From positions 1 to 64,000 of the forward strand of contig JABJGM010000012.1 in NCBI GenBank assembly GCA_018662325.1: 64,000 bases of DNA, given 5' to 3'. A program made the position numbers and the translations under genes. This DNA is from a bacterium. Lineage in GTDB: Bacteria > Patescibacteriota > Gracilibacteria > UBA1369 > GCA-2718715. The notes under the pieces were generated by a model. The model made no database searches. It was not told where the DNA came from and was given only the letters and a program-made list of their open reading frames with translations. Positions 47,854 through 58,843 of this stretch are shown here, piece by piece; the first letter of the stretch is position 1, and every line of letters begins with the position of its first letter.

Positions 47854-50800
47854 TTATTGGTTCAGCTCTTGATTTTTTCTGAATGTTTCTCCAGCTGGTA
47901 TAAGTTTACCAATGATAACATTCTCTTTAAGACCTCTAAGGTGGTCTACTTGTTTGGTAGTTGCAGCTTCAACAAGAATCTTAATTGTTTCCTGGAACGA
48001 TGCTGCAGAAAGCCATGAACTTGTATGAAGGGCAGTTTTCGTAAGTCCAAGTAATAATTTTTCAAACATGATAGGTTTTTTCCCTTCGGCCTTAAGTTGT
48101 TTTTTCATATTTTCAACTTTGATTCTATCCATGATTTGTCCTGTTACTAAGTTTGACTCTCCTGGATCGGTGATTCTTACTTTCGATAACATTTGTCTTG
48201 CAACAATTTCTACATGTTTATCATTTATGGATTGACCTTGTGAAGAGTATATTTTTTGAATTTCTTCAATAATGTACTTAAGAGTAATATATGTCCCTGA
48301 TAGACTTCTAAGCTCTTTAAGGTTTGAAGATCCAGAAGTAAGTACTTGTCCTTTTGTAACTGATTCTCCGTTTTTAACGTAAACAGTTTTCCCTTTCGAA
48401 ACTAAGTATGTTTTTTCTACACTGTCAAAAGTCTGAACTTTTATAACATAGTTATCGGCATAAGTTACTTCACCCTCATCCTCACTTCTTACAACTCTAC
48501 CAGTAGAAGTTGTCTTAGCTAAGATTTGTTTGTTTTTGACTTTATCACCTGCTTTAACTTCTGGTAAAAAGTTTTCTGGTAAATCATAGATTGATTCCAC
48601 AGGTCCATTTGAAGTTACAATAATTTTAGTAGATTGACCTTCTGATGATATTTCTACTTCACCATTTATCCCGGCTAAGATAGCAGGAGATTTTGGATTT
48701 CTTGCTTCAAATATTTCTTCAATTCTTGTTAGACCTTGTGTCATATCTGATTCACCAGCTACACCACCCATATGGAACGTACGCATTGTAAGCTGTGTTG
48801 CCGGTTCTCCAATAGATTGTGCTGCTATAATACCAGCTGCTGCACCAATTTTAACTAATTGGTTATCACCAAGATCATATCCGTAACATTTTTGACATAC
48901 ACCACCTACAGATTCACAAGTTAATGGTGATCTCACTGGAATTTCTTCAATTTTAAGATCATTGATTAGATTTGCCTTTTTAGTTGTGATGATTTCTTCT
49001 TTTGCAACAATTATTTCACCATTTTGATCAACTATGTTTTGAGCGGCAACTCTACCGAAAATTCTGATAGGAAGTTTCATTCCAATTTTGTCAGTTTCAG
49101 AATATCTAATAATATGGAGTTTTTCTGTTCCACAATCGTTAAGATTTACAATTAAATCTTGAGTAGAATCTACAAGTCTTCTTGTTAAGTGACCTGCCTC
49201 TGCTGTTTTAAGAGCTGTATCTGATTTACCTTTACGACCACCATGGGTTGCAATAAAGTATTCAAGAATTGTAAACCCTTCTTTAAGGTTTGATTTAATT
49301 GGAAGTTCAATTGTTTTACCTGATGGGTTAATTACAAGACCTTTCATTCCCGCTAACTGGGTAACATTACCCCATTTACCTCTGGCTCCAGATTCTACCA
49401 TATAGTGAATATGGTTTTCATCATCGTATTGTTTGATTAACATTTCTGTAATCTGGCTTTTACATTGAGACCAGATTTCACATGTTTGATGATATCTTTC
49501 TTCGTCTGTAATTAGACCTTTTTGATAGTACTTATAAACTTGTTTTACTTCCTGTGTAGCGTCTTCAAGTTGTTTGTTTTTCGCATCTGGAATTTGCAGA
49601 TCTGAAGCTGCAATTGAAAGTCCTGATTTAGAAACATATTTGTAACCAATTTCTTTCAATGTATCTGCTAATTCAGCTGTTTTTTCAATTCCAAATTTTT
49701 CAAAGCAGTCTGCAATTAGTTTTTCTAAGTTTTTTGATGACATTACGGTATGAATGTATCTTAGACCTTCAGGTATATTCTCATTGAAAATAATTTTACC
49801 AGCTGTACTTTCACGAAGTTCACCCATGTAATTTATTTTGATAGGGGATTGAATATCTAATTTACCTAGTTCAACTGCTGCTAATACTTCATTAACATCA
49901 CTAAATATCATTCCTTCTCCGGCTTTGCCTGGTGTTACTTTAGTTAGGAAATAACATCCAAGAATAATATCTTGAGATGGAGAAATAATTGGAGCACCAC
50001 TTGATGGTTTAAGAAGATTTCTAGAAGATTGGATTAATTCCGCAGCTTCTTTTTGAGCAGGTACACTTAATGGTAAGTGAACTGCCATCTGATCTCCATC
50101 GAAATCGGCATTAAAGGCTGCACAAACAAGTGGATGAATTCTAATCGCATTACCTTCAATTAATTTAGGTTGGAAAGCCTGAATACCAAGTCTGTGAAGG
50201 GTTGGAGCACGATTAAGTAATACAAATTTACCTTGAGTTACGTGATCTAGAATATCCCATACTTCTTTATTTCCAGCTTGAATTAATTTTTCTGCTGATT
50301 TGATATTATGTGCGTATCCATCTCTGATTAATTTACCAAGTACAAACGGTTTAAATAGAGTTAAAGCCATTTTTTTCGGTAAACCACATTCGTTTAATTT
50401 TAGAGTAGGTCCTCCTACAATTACCGAACGTCCAGAGTAGTCTACACGTTTACCTAGAAGATTTTGACGGAAACGTCCTTGCTTACCTTTTAGGAAATCT
50501 GATAGAGATTTTAATTTTCTTTTATTGTTTGCAGAGTATGAACTTCTAGATTGTCTTGCAGATATATTAATTAAGGTATCTACTGCTTCTTGAAGCATTC
50601 TTTTTTCATTTCTACAAATTACTTCTGGAGCACCAATTGATAGAAGTTTTTTAAGACGATTATTTCTATTGATAACTCTTCTGTATAAGTCATTAAGATC
50701 TGAAGCTGCAAATCTTCCACCGTCAAGTTGCACCATTGGCCTTATGTCGGGTGGGATAACAGGCAAGATTTTTAGAATCATCCATTCAGCTTGAATACCT

Positions 50801-51669
50801 GATTTTTTTAAACTTTCAAATAGTTTTAATCTTTTCAGAAGCTTTGTTTCTTTGATAGCAGTTGCTGTTTGTAATTGAGAATGAATTAATTTAATTTCAT
50901 CGTCAAAGTCTAAGCTAGCAATGTAATCATTAATTGCTTCAGCACCAGTTTGAGCTTTAAATAAGTGTCCAAATTGAAGAGACATTTCTCTATATTCTAA
51001 CTCAGAAAGGATAATTCCTTTTTCTAAGTTCTGAAGATTGTTTTTAGTTTGAGATGTTTGTTTTTCAAGATTTTCAAGCTTCATTGCAAGTTCAGATTCA
51101 ATTCTTAACTCATCTTGTTTTGAGCCTTTTGCTTCTATTAAACTTTGAAGTTCTTTTTGATAATCGATTTGTATTTTTTCTTTAAGAGCTTTGTGTTCTT
51201 GCTCTAAAATTTTTAATGCTTCGTCAATATTCTCAATGTTTACTTGAGTTACTAAGTATGATGCAAAGTATACTACTTGTTCAATTTGTTTTACCGGTTG
51301 ATTTAAAATCAATCCAATTCTTGATGGAGTTGATCTTAAAAACCAAATGTGAGTAACAGGAACAGCCAATTTAATGTGTCCCATTCTTTCACGTCTAACG
51401 CTTGACTTTGTAACTTCTACGCCACATTTTTCACAGATTACACCTTTATATCGGATTCTTTTGTATTTACCGCAGTAACATTCATAATTTTTAGTTGGAC
51501 CAAAAATCTTTTCGCAAAACAAACCATCTCTTTCGGGTTTTTGCGTTCTGTAGTTGATTGTTTCCGGTTTACGAATTTCTCCATGTGACCATGATAAGAT
51601 TTGTTCAGGCGAAGCCACAGCAAGAGAAATTGCGTCAAAATCGTTTAAGTGTTCAATTTTATTAACCAT
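47854..51669 (-). CDS. rpoC: RNA polymerase beta' subunit
   Basis: [41 protein letters not shown]. Confidence 0.99.
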   Translation of the reverse strand: MVNKIEHLNDFDAISLAVASPEQILSWSHGEIRKPETINYRTQKPERDGLFCEKIFGPTKNYECYCGKYKRIRYKGVICEKCGVEVTKSSVRRERMGHIKLAVPVTHIWFLRSTPSRIGLILNQPVKQIEQVVYFASYLVTQVNIENIDEALKILEQEHKALKEKIQIDYQKELQSLIEAKGSKQDELRIESELAMKLENLEKQTSQTKNNLQNLEKGIILSELEYREMSLQFGHLFKAQTGAEAINDYIASLDFDDEIKLIHSQLQTATAIKETKLLKRLKLFESLKKSGIQAEWMILKILPVIPPDIRPMVQLDGGRFAASDLNDLYRRVINRNNRLKKLLSIGAPEVICRNEKRMLQEAVDTLINISARQSRSSYSANNKRKLKSLSDFLKGKQGRFRQNLLGKRVDYSGRSVIVGGPTLKLNECGLPKKMALTLFKPFVLGKLIRDGYAHNIKSAEKLIQAGNKEVWDILDHVTQGKFVLLNRAPTLHRLGIQAFQPKLIEGNAIRIHPLVCAAFNADFDGDQMAVHLPLSVPAQKEAAELIQSSRNLLKPSSGAPIISPSQDIILGCYFLTKVTPGKAGEGMIFSDVNEVLAAVELGKLDIQSPIKINYMGELRESTAGKIIFNENIPEGLRYIHTVMSSKNLEKLIADCFEKFGIEKTAELADTLKEIGYKYVSKSGLSIAASDLQIPDAKNKQLEDATQEVKQVYKYYQKGLITDEERYHQTCEIWSQCKSQITEMLIKQYDDENHIHYMVESGARGKWGNVTQLAGMKGLVINPSGKTIELPIKSNLKEGFTILEYFIATHGGRKGKSDTALKTAEAGHLTRRLVDSTQDLIVNLNDCGTEKLHIIRYSETDKIGMKLPIRIFGRVAAQNIVDQNGEIIVAKEEIITTKKANLINDLKIEEIPVRSPLTCESVGGVCQKCYGYDLGDNQLVKIGAAAGIIAAQSIGEPATQLTMRTFHMGGVAGESDMTQGLTRIEEIFEARNPKSPAILAGINGEVEISSEGQSTKIIVTSNGPVESIYDLPENFLPEVKAGDKVKNKQILAKTTSTGRVVRSEDEGEVTYADNYVIKVQTFDSVEKTYLVSKGKTVYVKNGESVTKGQVLTSGSSNLKELRSLSGTYITLKYIIEEIQKIYSSQGQSINDKHVEIVARQMLSKVRITDPGESNLVTGQIMDRIKVENMKKQLKAEGKKPIMFEKLLLGLTKTALHTSSWLSAASFQETIKILVEAATTKQVDHLRGLKENVIIGKLIPAGETFRKNQELNQ

Positions 51670-51688
51670 ATAAATAAATTTTTAATTT

Positions 51689-54600
51689 TTAGTTTAGTTG
51701 ATCATCTAGATCCGTAAGTTGATTTTGAATTTCTTCAGCTAATTGACTTTCTAAATCTTGCTCTACTTGTCCGTCAATTTGAAGTTCTTCTTTTGTTTCA
51801 TTTGTTTCAGATTCAATTTCTTTAACTACGTCTCTTGAAATTTCTTTTTCTGTTTCAGTATAGAAGTCCTCACCACTTTCATCATTTGATAATGAGTTGT
51901 TAATTAACTCTACGTTTAATCCAAGACCTTGTAGTTCTTTTAATAATACGTTGAAGGATTCTGGTGTTCTTGGTCTTTTGATTCGTTCATCTTTAATAAT
52001 CGCTTCATAAGCTTTAGATCTTCCGTAGATATCATCTGATTTGATGGTAATCATTTCCTGAAGAGTATGTGCTGCTCCATAGGCCTCTAGTGCCCAAACT
52101 TCCATTTCCCCGAATCTTTGCCCACCATGTTGAGCTTTACCTCCTAGTGGTTGTTGAGTAACAAGAGAATAGGGTCCAATTGATCTTGCATGAATTTTAT
52201 CTTCAACTAAGTGATATAGTTTTAAGATGTATGAAATACCAACTGTGGTTCTGTGTTTGTAAGCTTCACCCGTTTTACCATCGAAAAGCTGTACCTTACC
52301 ATCATGAGCCATTCCAGCTTGTTCATATAATTCTTGAATTTTTGAGTATTCAATTCCATTTAAAGCAGGAGTTGCAACATGGATTCCAAGTTTATGCGCT
52401 GCAAAACCAATATGTGTTTCTAAAATCTGACCGATATTCATACGAGAAACTACCCCAAGTGGGTTTAAGCAAATATCTACAGGCGTTCCATCTGGAAGGT
52501 AAGGCATATCTTCTTGTGGTACAATCATTGAAATCACCCCTTTATTACCATGTCGACCAGCTACTTTATCACCAATTTGTATTTTTCTTGTTTGAGCAAT
52601 CGCAACTTGAATTTGTCTTAATACTCCAGTTGGAAGTTCGTCGCCTTCTTTTCTATCAAAAATTTGAATATCAACAACTTTACCGTAAGATCCACCTGGC
52701 ATTTTTAGTGACGTATCTTTTACATCTCTAGCTTTATCACCAAAGATTGCTCTTAGTAATCTTTCTTCGGCAGTTAGTTCGGTTTCTCCTTTTGGAGTAA
52801 TTTTACCAACTAAAATTGCCCCTTCTTTTACAGAAGCTCCTAATCTTATAATCCCGTTCTCATCTAAGTCTTTAAGTTTTGTTTCACCAACATTAGGGAT
52901 GTCCTTTGTAACTAATTCAGGCCCTAATTTTGTATCTCTAATATCAATAGAGTAATTTTCTATATGGATTGAATCAAATACACCATCTTTAACAAGTCTA
53001 TCTGAAATTACTACTGCATCCTCAAAGTTATAACCTTCCCATGGGATGTATGCAGTTACTAAGTTTGCTCCTAAAGCTAAATCTCCTTCGTCGATGGAAG
53101 ATCCATCGGCTAAAATATCACCTTTAGCGATTTTTTGTCCGGATTTAACTTTTGGTCTTTGGTGTAAACATGTTCCTTCATTTGATCTCCCAAAATTTTG
53201 AAGTTCGTAACTTATTTTTTTACCGTTCTTGTAGATTACTTCTATTTTAGATCCATCTACAAATGAAACTTGACCATTTTGTTCGGCAATTAATACGTGC
53301 GAAGAGTTTCTACCTGCTACGGCTTCCATACCTGTACCAACTACTGGCCTTTGAGGCGTTACAAGTGGTACTGCTTGCCGAAGCATGTTTGACCCCATTG
53401 AAGCACGAGTTGAATCGTTATGCTCTACGAAAGGAATCAAACTTGTTGATACAGAAATAATTTGTTTTGGAGCAATATCAATATGAGTAACGTCTCTAAC
53501 GTGAGACATAACTGGTTCACCATGTTTTCTAGCAGGAACGTTTTTAAATTTAAACTCTCCTAGTGTATTAGTTTCAATTCCAGCTTGTGCAATTACTACT
53601 TTTTTATCACCATCAGAAGAAATTCTTTCAATTTCATCAGTTACGTATGCTTTGATGTTAATTTCTTTGTCTTTTAACTTAGTTATTTTATCTGCAATTT
53701 TTTCATTTATAACTTTCCCTTTTTCTATAATTGTTTTTCCTTTCTGATCTTTTATATCAATTGATGTAGTTCTTCCTAGAAGATTTTCTTTTTTATTTAC
53801 AACTGTTTGTTTAACAACTTGATATGGAGAATTTAAAAATCCATATTTGTCTATTTTAGCGTGAGTAGCCAGTTGAACTACTAAACCGATATTAGGTCCT
53901 TCTGGTGTTGTAATTGGGCAAATTCTACCATAATGGGTAGCATGTACATCCCGAACATCAAAAGATGCTCTTTCTCTAGTTAGACCACCTGGTCCCATTG
54001 CTGAAATTCTTCTTTTATGAGCTAGCTCTGAAAGAGGATTAGTTTGGTCCATAAATTGGGAAAGTTGAGAACTTGCAAAAAATTCTCTTAACGCTGCTGT
54101 AATAGGTCTTGAATTAACAAGTTGAGTTGGCGTAACTGTCTCTGCATCCATAACTGTCATTCTATCCTTTGCAATTCTTTCTGTTCTTAATAAACCGACT
54201 CTAAATTTGTTAATAACTTGCTCTCCAACTGCTCTAATTCTTCTGTTAGCTAAGTCATCAATATCATCTGGTTGTGAGTTGTCGTAATTTAATTCGAAAA
54301 TTTCTTTAATTATCAATTCCAAATCAGATTTTTGAAAAGTGTGATTTGCTTTAATGTTCTCTACATCAATACCAAATTTGTTGTTTATTTTGTATCTAGC
54401 TACATTACCCATGTCATATTTTTTTGAATCAAAAAACATTTCTCGGATTGCCGTCTTTGCATTTTCTACTGTGGCTAGATCTCCTGGTCTGATTCTTTTG
54501 TATATTAACTGAAAAGCTTGATCTACTGTTTTAGAAGGATCTTTTTCAAGTGTATTTAAAATGAAATTTTCCTTATCATCAGCAATCTCTCCAGCGAATG

Positions 54601-55267
54601 ATTTTAAAATATCTTCATCTGTTTCCCATCCCATAACTCTTAGCAGGGAAGTAATTGGAATTTTTCTTTTTCTATCAATTTTTACATTTAAAATCCCTTT
54701 TTTATCAGTTTCTATTTCAAGCCAAGCTCCTCTTTTAGGAATGATTTTAGCTCCGTAATATGGAGAATTCATGGTTTGAGAAAAGAATACCCCTGGTGAT
54801 CTTACGATTTGAGTTACAACAACTCTTTCGATACCGTTTACGATAAAAGTAGCCTTATCTGTCATCAAAGGTATTGAACCTAAGAAAACATCTTGCTCTT
54901 TAATTTCACCTGTTTCTTTATTAATTAACTGTACATGCACTTTTAGTGGTGCTTCGTATGTTAAATTTTTTCTTCTACATGTCTTTGGGTCGTACTTTGG
55001 TTCTCCCATTTCATGTGAAGTAAATTGAATTTCCAGTTTTTTACCTGAAAAATCAGTAATTGGGTTGATTTCATCAAGAAGCTCTTTTAGACCTTCTGAA
55101 ATAAACCACTCAAAAGATTGAATTTGATTTTCAATCAGATTTGGAAGCGGATGACTGTCTAAATCATTTTCGGTAAAAAACCGTCTTTGTCCTAGACCAT
55201 CTTTGGATGGACAAAAGATTGATTCGTCGAGTATTTGCTTCGATTTCTTTGGCGAAGTCGCGCTCAT
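51689..55267 (-). CDS. rpoB: RNA polymerase beta subunit
   Basis: FMDQTNPLSELAHKRRISAMGPGGL, GRICPITTPEGPNIGL. Confidence 0.99.
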   Translation of the reverse strand: MSATSPKKSKQILDESIFCPSKDGLGQRRFFTENDLDSHPLPNLIENQIQSFEWFISEGLKELLDEINPITDFSGKKLEIQFTSHEMGEPKYDPKTCRRKNLTYEAPLKVHVQLINKETGEIKEQDVFLGSIPLMTDKATFIVNGIERVVVTQIVRSPGVFFSQTMNSPYYGAKIIPKRGAWLEIETDKKGILNVKIDRKRKIPITSLLRVMGWETDEDILKSFAGEIADDKENFILNTLEKDPSKTVDQAFQLIYKRIRPGDLATVENAKTAIREMFFDSKKYDMGNVARYKINNKFGIDVENIKANHTFQKSDLELIIKEIFELNYDNSQPDDIDDLANRRIRAVGEQVINKFRVGLLRTERIAKDRMTVMDAETVTPTQLVNSRPITAALREFFASSQLSQFMDQTNPLSELAHKRRISAMGPGGLTRERASFDVRDVHATHYGRICPITTPEGPNIGLVVQLATHAKIDKYGFLNSPYQVVKQTVVNKKENLLGRTTSIDIKDQKGKTIIEKGKVINEKIADKITKLKDKEINIKAYVTDEIERISSDGDKKVVIAQAGIETNTLGEFKFKNVPARKHGEPVMSHVRDVTHIDIAPKQIISVSTSLIPFVEHNDSTRASMGSNMLRQAVPLVTPQRPVVGTGMEAVAGRNSSHVLIAEQNGQVSFVDGSKIEVIYKNGKKISYELQNFGRSNEGTCLHQRPKVKSGQKIAKGDILADGSSIDEGDLALGANLVTAYIPWEGYNFEDAVVISDRLVKDGVFDSIHIENYSIDIRDTKLGPELVTKDIPNVGETKLKDLDENGIIRLGASVKEGAILVGKITPKGETELTAEERLLRAIFGDKARDVKDTSLKMPGGSYGKVVDIQIFDRKEGDELPTGVLRQIQVAIAQTRKIQIGDKVAGRHGNKGVISMIVPQEDMPYLPDGTPVDICLNPLGVVSRMNIGQILETHIGFAAHKLGIHVATPALNGIEYSKIQELYEQAGMAHDGKVQLFDGKTGEAYKHRTTVGISYILKLYHLVEDKIHARSIGPYSLVTQQPLGGKAQHGGQRFGEMEVWALEAYGAAHTLQEMITIKSDDIYGRSKAYEAIIKDERIKRPRTPESFNVLLKELQGLGLNVELINNSLSNDESGEDFYTETEKEISRDVVKEIESETNETKEELQIDGQVEQDLESQLAEEIQNQLTDLDDQLN

Positions 55268-55353
55268 GGTTAAGGGTTATTATTTATATTAACCTAAATC
55301 CTGCAACGTATATTCTCAACTAAGACTCGTTTGTTGGTAATTTTAGCAAGACT

Positions 55354-55381
55354 ATTTTAGTTCATGCAGACAAAAAGTCAA
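55354..55381 (-). promoter_or_regulatory. candidate rpoBC promoter
   Basis: Minus strand TTGACT-16 bp-TAAAAT upstream of rpoB. Confidence 0.5.
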
Positions 55382-55437
55382 TCTTTTTTTCTGATTTAAT
55401 ATACTTTATAATATAAATGTTTTAATCTTATATTATC

Positions 55438-55668
55438 ATGACGTTAAATAAGCAAATTTCAGATGGTATCAGAGATAAATTCCTAATTGATAGATCAAGA
55501 TTTTATGAATGTAAGTATCTCTTAGAAAGAGAGGATGGTGAATACTTTTGGGGGGAGATGGTTCATAGTACATTTAAAAAAATAGCTTCTGTTGATGAAG
55601 ATAGAGTTGAGATTCATGACATTGATAAAGTAATTTTCTACATAAGGGAACAAATCTTAGGAATCTAA
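55438..55668 (+). CDS. hypothetical small protein
   Basis: 76 aa ORF with TATAAT at 55407-55412. Confidence 0.55.
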   Translation: MTLNKQISDGIRDKFLIDRSRFYECKYLLEREDGEYFWGEMVHSTFKKIASVDEDRVEIHDIDKVIFYIREQILGI

Positions 55669-55815
55669 CCCAGAATTTCAGTTTGTCTATGTAAAGATTT
55701 TGCATTTAGTTTTTAATTTAATTTAAAAAAAAATAAAAGAGTTATTCAAGTTATCTACCTAATTCAAAAGAGCTTTTGTATTAGGTTTTAATCAATAGTT
55801 TTTTAAATGAAGAAG

Positions 55816-55837
55816 CCCTCTTTGTTTGAGGGCTTTT
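55816..55837. terminator. hairpin; 22-nt copy identical to 57374-57395
   Basis: ccctctttgtttgagggctttt. Confidence 0.65.
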
Positions 55838-55842
55838 AATTA

Positions 55843-56448
55843 TTATAGTGCTCTTTTAATTCTTGTTAAAAGTCCAACTTTAATTTTTTCTGTTTTTTCG
55901 TATTGATTTCTTATTATTGGTATATATAACTTGTTTTCATCTAATTCAATAGCTTGTGTAATTTCATTGTCGATGTTTGATTTTCGAGATAATGTTTTCT
56001 TGATTGGTGAAAAAAACTTTTCGCAGGTATTTGCTATTGCCTCTATTTCTGGTTCAATTTCTGTAAGTAGTTTATCTAATTCTCTTAGAAGCTCCATGTA
56101 AAATAATAGATTGTCTATGTCATTTACTTCAATTATGTTAATTAATCTTAATAGATTGTTTATTTCTGTATGGAAATTTGGGAATACTCCTATCTCAACT
56201 TCAGGTGGAAATTGTTTAAATTCTATTGTCTTTAAATTAAAATGATATTTATTGAATACATTTATAATTAAGTTTATCATCGCTGGATCCGTAAACAAGT
56301 GTCCTCCTAATTTTAATTTTGTAATTATTGCTGATGTGCTTTTTTGTAGTTTTTCTATACCTTTTTGTCCAACTAATAAAGGTGGTGCCTCTTGTTCTAA
56401 TTTTTTCATATTTACTAATGTCTCATTTGATATTGTTGTTGTTTTCAT
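55843..56448 (-). CDS. hypothetical protein
   Basis: Open 201 aa ORF, no family recognised. Confidence 0.6.
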   Translation of the reverse strand: MKTTTISNETLVNMKKLEQEAPPLLVGQKGIEKLQKSTSAIITKLKLGGHLFTDPAMINLIINVFNKYHFNLKTIEFKQFPPEVEIGVFPNFHTEINNLLRLINIIEVNDIDNLLFYMELLRELDKLLTEIEPEIEAIANTCEKFFSPIKKTLSRKSNIDNEITQAIELDENKLYIPIIRNQYEKTEKIKVGLLTRIKRAL

Positions 56449-56594
56449 GTTGAATTATATTAAAATACATTCTAACTATAGATATAAATTACAGATCTGT
56501 CAACAATAATAGTGGCTTTCTAAAGGGCGTAATTAGTTATTACGTAATATTTTTAATTTCAGTGACGTAAAATCTTTCAACGTAGCTATTTTTA

Positions 56595-56603
56595 TGATAT
56601 AAT
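56595..56603 (+). promoter_or_regulatory. extended -10 promoter (TGATATAAT)
   Basis: TGnTATAAT upstream of TrmB-like gene. Confidence 0.55.
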
Positions 56604-56646
56604 TTAATTGAGTGTAGAAAAAAATTACGTAAAATTCTTTTTAAAA

Positions 56647-57366
56647 ATGTTACAAAAAATTCTCGAATCCTTAAATTTTACTAAAAAAGAAGCTCAAATT
56701 TATTTGTGCTTGTTAAAGATTGGTAATGCAACTGTTACTGAAATTGCAAGTTTTACTAAAATTAATCGTATAACTGTTTATGATAATCTTGATGAGTTGA
56801 TCAATCGAGGTGTGGTTAAACGAATCCTTAAGAATTCTAGTAAATTGTATTTTGCTGAAGATCCGGAAAGGATTTTAAGAGTTGAAGAGTCTAAAGTTTT
56901 ACAGTTCAGAAATCATATTGAAGATTTTAAATCTTTAAAGGTTGTAAATAATGAAAAAAGTGTAATGGTTTATGAAGGAGTGAGAAATTTAAGTTCAATG
57001 TATGATGATATATATTCTCATAAAGGAATTACTAAGTGTTTTATTAACCTTGAGCTTTTAGATAATCAGAATAAGAAAATATTGGATGAATTTGTGAACA
57101 AGAGAATAAAACAACATTGTTTAGTTTACACTATTATTCCCAAAACTGAATATTCTCTTGAGTTGTATAAAAGTCAAAAAGATTTTAAAAGAAAAATAAA
57201 GTTGCTTACTGAAAATCGTTATAATTTCGAAAGTTCTTTTGTTGTGACTAATGGGAAGCTTTATATTATTGATTTTTCAAATCCCGTTGTTGCTATTTTA
57301 ATCGATAATCCAAAGGTTGCTGGATCGTTTGAGAAGTTATTTAATTTATGTTGGGATTCTTTGTAA
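56647..57366 (+). CDS. TrmB-like HTH transcriptional regulator
   Basis: LNFTKKEAQIYLCLLKIGNATVTEIASFTKINRITVYDNLDELINRGVVKRI; ATG preferred over upstream TTG at 56608. Confidence 0.8.
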   Translation: MLQKILESLNFTKKEAQIYLCLLKIGNATVTEIASFTKINRITVYDNLDELINRGVVKRILKNSSKLYFAEDPERILRVEESKVLQFRNHIEDFKSLKVVNNEKSVMVYEGVRNLSSMYDDIYSHKGITKCFINLELLDNQNKKILDEFVNKRIKQHCLVYTIIPKTEYSLELYKSQKDFKRKIKLLTENRYNFESSFVVTNGKLYIIDFSNPVVAILIDNPKVAGSFEKLFNLCWDSL

Positions 57367-57373
57367 GAAAAAA

Positions 57374-57395
57374 CCCTCTTTGTTTGAGGGCTTTT
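57374..57395. terminator. bidirectional terminator between TrmB-like gene and serS
   Basis: ccctctttgtttgagggctttt with U/A tracts on both sides. Confidence 0.75.
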
Positions 57396-57398
57396 GTT

Positions 57399-58655
57399 TT
57401 AGATTTGAGTAAAGTTTAAGAAAGACTGTAAGGCTTTTGGAATATGAATATTTCCATCCTTGTCTTGATGATTCTCGGCTAAGGCAATTGGAAGCCTAGA
57501 AGTAACAATTGCTGTTCCGTTTAAGGTATGCGCGAATTGTTTTTTACCATTTTCATCCACATATTTAATATTGGCTCTTCGAGCTTGGTAATCTAAGCAG
57601 TTTGAAGTTGAGGTTATTTCTCCGTAGTCTCCTTGTTTTTGCTCGTCACCTTTCATTACCATGTAGCTTTCAATATCATATTTTCTGTAGGCTGGACCTC
57701 CAAGATCAGCAGATGCTATGTCGATTAGTTGATATGGGATTTCAAGTCCATCAACTATTTCAAGTTCGATGTTTTTGATTTGTTCGTGAATTTTTTCAGA
57801 GTCTTGGGGTTTGCAGATTGCAAAGATTTCAAGTTTAGAAAATTGATGTACTCGGTATAGTCCTTTAGAAGTTCTTCCGTAAGATCCAGCTTCTTTACGG
57901 AAGCATTTAGATATAGCTGCAAAGATTTTTGGTCCTTTGGATAAATCTACAACTTCGTTTGAGTAGTAACCTAGCATTGTGATTTCTGAGGTAGCGATTA
58001 GGGAAAGTTCTTCGCCTTGAATGTTATAGATTTCATCGGAGTCTCCACGCGGGTTGAATCCTGCGTTTTGGAGCATTGATTTGTATGCAAAATCTGGAGT
58101 TTCAAAAATGTCAGTGATTCCATTTTTTTCTAAGATTGAAATTCCGTATTGGATTAAGGCGTTGTTTAAATGAACTAATTGATTTTTTGAAAAGTAGGTT
58201 TTGTGACCTGCTACTTTTGAACCTCTTTCGAAATCAACTAGACCTTTGTTCTCAAAAAGTTCTAAGTGGTCTTTAGGAGCAAAATCGAAATTTTTAGGTT
58301 CCATGTTTTTATGTAAAACATTAAAGTCTGCTTCTTCACCAATTGGAGAATCTTTGTGAGTAAGGTTTGGAACCTTAGATAGTTCTTCGTGGAATTTTTC
58401 TAAAATTTGTCTTTCTTCTTCCTCTAGCTCTTTAATTGATTGGCTTAATTGTTTAAGTTCAGCAATTTTTTCTGGAGTTGGTTTGGATTTAGAGCTTGAT
58501 TTTAATTCGGATCTTTTGGAGTCTAATAACTGTTGATGTGTTTTTCTTTGATCGTCTAGTTTAAGTAAACCATGAATGTCTACTTTTGTTCTACGATCTT
58601 CGCAATTTTTAATTATTAAATCCGTGTTTTCACGAATAAATTTTATATCAAGCAT
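57399..58655 (-). CDS. serS: seryl-tRNA synthetase
   Basis: MLDIKFIRENTDLI...CFRKEAGSYGRTSKGLYRVHQF. Confidence 0.98.
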   Translation of the reverse strand: MLDIKFIRENTDLIIKNCEDRRTKVDIHGLLKLDDQRKTHQQLLDSKRSELKSSSKSKPTPEKIAELKQLSQSIKELEEEERQILEKFHEELSKVPNLTHKDSPIGEEADFNVLHKNMEPKNFDFAPKDHLELFENKGLVDFERGSKVAGHKTYFSKNQLVHLNNALIQYGISILEKNGITDIFETPDFAYKSMLQNAGFNPRGDSDEIYNIQGEELSLIATSEITMLGYYSNEVVDLSKGPKIFAAISKCFRKEAGSYGRTSKGLYRVHQFSKLEIFAICKPQDSEKIHEQIKNIELEIVDGLEIPYQLIDIASADLGGPAYRKYDIESYMVMKGDEQKQGDYGEITSTSNCLDYQARRANIKYVDENGKKQFAHTLNGTAIVTSRLPIALAENHQDKDGNIHIPKALQSFLNFTQI

Positions 58656-58815
58656 TGTAGAAGCTAGTTAAATATGTATAAAGTTTAGTTTGTGCTTGGA
58701 TTTTTGTCAATTAAGATGTTTTTGTTATTATTTGTAATTTTTTTACTACAAAAAATATTAAATAAAAGATGTTAATTAGCTTTATTGTTTGATTTGTTTA
58801 TTTATTTATTTAAAT

Positions 58816-58824
58816 TGGTATAAT
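58816..58824 (+). promoter_or_regulatory. extended -10 promoter (TGGTATAAT)
   Basis: TGnTATAAT upstream of ATG 58844. Confidence 0.55.
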
Positions 58825-58843
58825 TAAAACATAATTTAATAAA

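Noticed and set aside
52180-52731. 183 aa plus-strand ORF
   Set aside because: Antisense to rpoB; composition typical of reverse translation of a conserved gene.
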